Shown: positions 5,890-5,985 of the stretch, piece by piece
Layout: every line of letters begins with the position of its first letter
How positions within the stretch are numbered: position 1 is the first letter of the stretch
Source of the DNA: Rhodocyclaceae bacterium
GTDB taxonomy: Bacteria; Pseudomonadota; Gammaproteobacteria; Burkholderiales; Rhodocyclaceae
Length of the DNA: 5,985 nucleotides
Reading direction: 5' to 3'
NCBI GenBank assembly: GCA_030689585.1
Contig: JAUYFZ010000178.1
Coordinates: 1-5,985, forward strand
Notes under the pieces: generated by a model
The model's database searches: none
What the model was told of the DNA's origin: nothing
What the model saw: the letters and a program-made list of their open reading frames with translations, nothing else
Program-made: the position numbers and the translations under genes

Positions 5890-5985
5890 TGTAAGTGTGC
5901 AGCCTATTTGGCACATGTTTGTATTCTACTTGGCACAGTGGAATGTGTGTTTTAGGGGGAATGGATGAGTAGTTCTTGCGAAACG
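5890..5985 (+). mobile_element. Possible left end of an insertion sequence (IS21-like)
   Basis: After the palindrome the sequence changes character. TTGGCACA occurs twice, at 5908-5915 and 5930-5937 (22 bases apart), in a region beginning TGTAAGTGTG, and an apparent start codon follows at 5965 with AGGGGG before it. Spaced internal repeats near a TG terminus ahead of a first gene are how IS21-family ends look. The transposase is outside the window and no target duplication can be checked, so this is tentative. The alternative is a normal upstream region of an unrelated gene. Confidence 0.3.
5965..5985 (+). CDS. Possible gene start cut by the right edge
   Basis: ATG at 5965 opens MSSSCET and is still open at the window end. 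AGGGGG at 5954-5959 lies five bases upstream, a reasonable ribosome binding site. An ATG at 5961 in another frame stops after three codons. Seven residues do not identify the product; if the neighbouring repeats are an IS end, this would be its first gene (IstA-type transposase). Confidence 0.35.

Noticed and set aside
5908..5927. Sigma-54 promoter at TTGGCACATGTTTGTA
   Set aside because: TGGCAC is present but the second element is one base too close and reads TTGTA rather than TTGC[AT]; the second TTGGCACA copy has no -12 element at all.

Overview
The window holds a compact block of housekeeping genes from a Gram-negative bacterium, most likely a betaproteobacterium of moderate GC content. 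The assignment rests on gene order (aroQ, accB, accC, prmA, then a DUF3426 protein ending in the typical GYRxxxFYP) and on the presence of mpl, a peptidoglycan-recycling ligase. The genus cannot be read from the sequence with confidence.

Layout. All genes from 4396 leftward are on the minus strand, in transcription order: aroQ (type II dehydroquinase, shikimate pathway), accB (biotin carboxyl carrier protein), accC (biotin carboxylase), prmA (ribosomal protein L11 methyltransferase), a DUF3426 membrane protein with half a zinc ribbon, and possibly the start of a further gene leaving the left edge. On the plus strand mpl starts 66 bp from aroQ and runs to 5803. The last 182 bp carry a short palindrome and what may be the left end of an insertion sequence with the first codons of a reading frame. 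No gene-free stretch exceeds 300 bp.

How the genes work together. AccB and AccC supply the biotin carrier and biotin carboxylase halves of acetyl-CoA carboxylase, the first committed step of fatty acid synthesis. AroQ makes 3-dehydroshikimate for aromatic amino acids. PrmA modifies a ribosomal protein. Mpl reattaches recycled murein tripeptide to UDP-MurNAc. The minus genes look like one transcription unit (gaps of 30, 147 and 3 bp, then a 10 bp overlap), but the accB-accC gap is filled by a repeat.

The unusual content is repetitive DNA laid over ordinary genes. (1) A 181 bp element with inverted ends and an internal 42 bp (14-codon) tandem repeat sits in frame inside prmA and adds about 60 residues just before the AdoMet-binding motif. 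(2) A 133 bp repeat occurs twice (81-213 and 3308-3440; 129 of 133 bases identical, same orientation). Each copy begins at the stop codon of one gene and, with a further shared 12-mer, runs almost to the next start codon. (3) The core palindrome of the prmA element recurs alone downstream of mpl. I see no defence system, CRISPR array, RNA gene or secondary-metabolite system.
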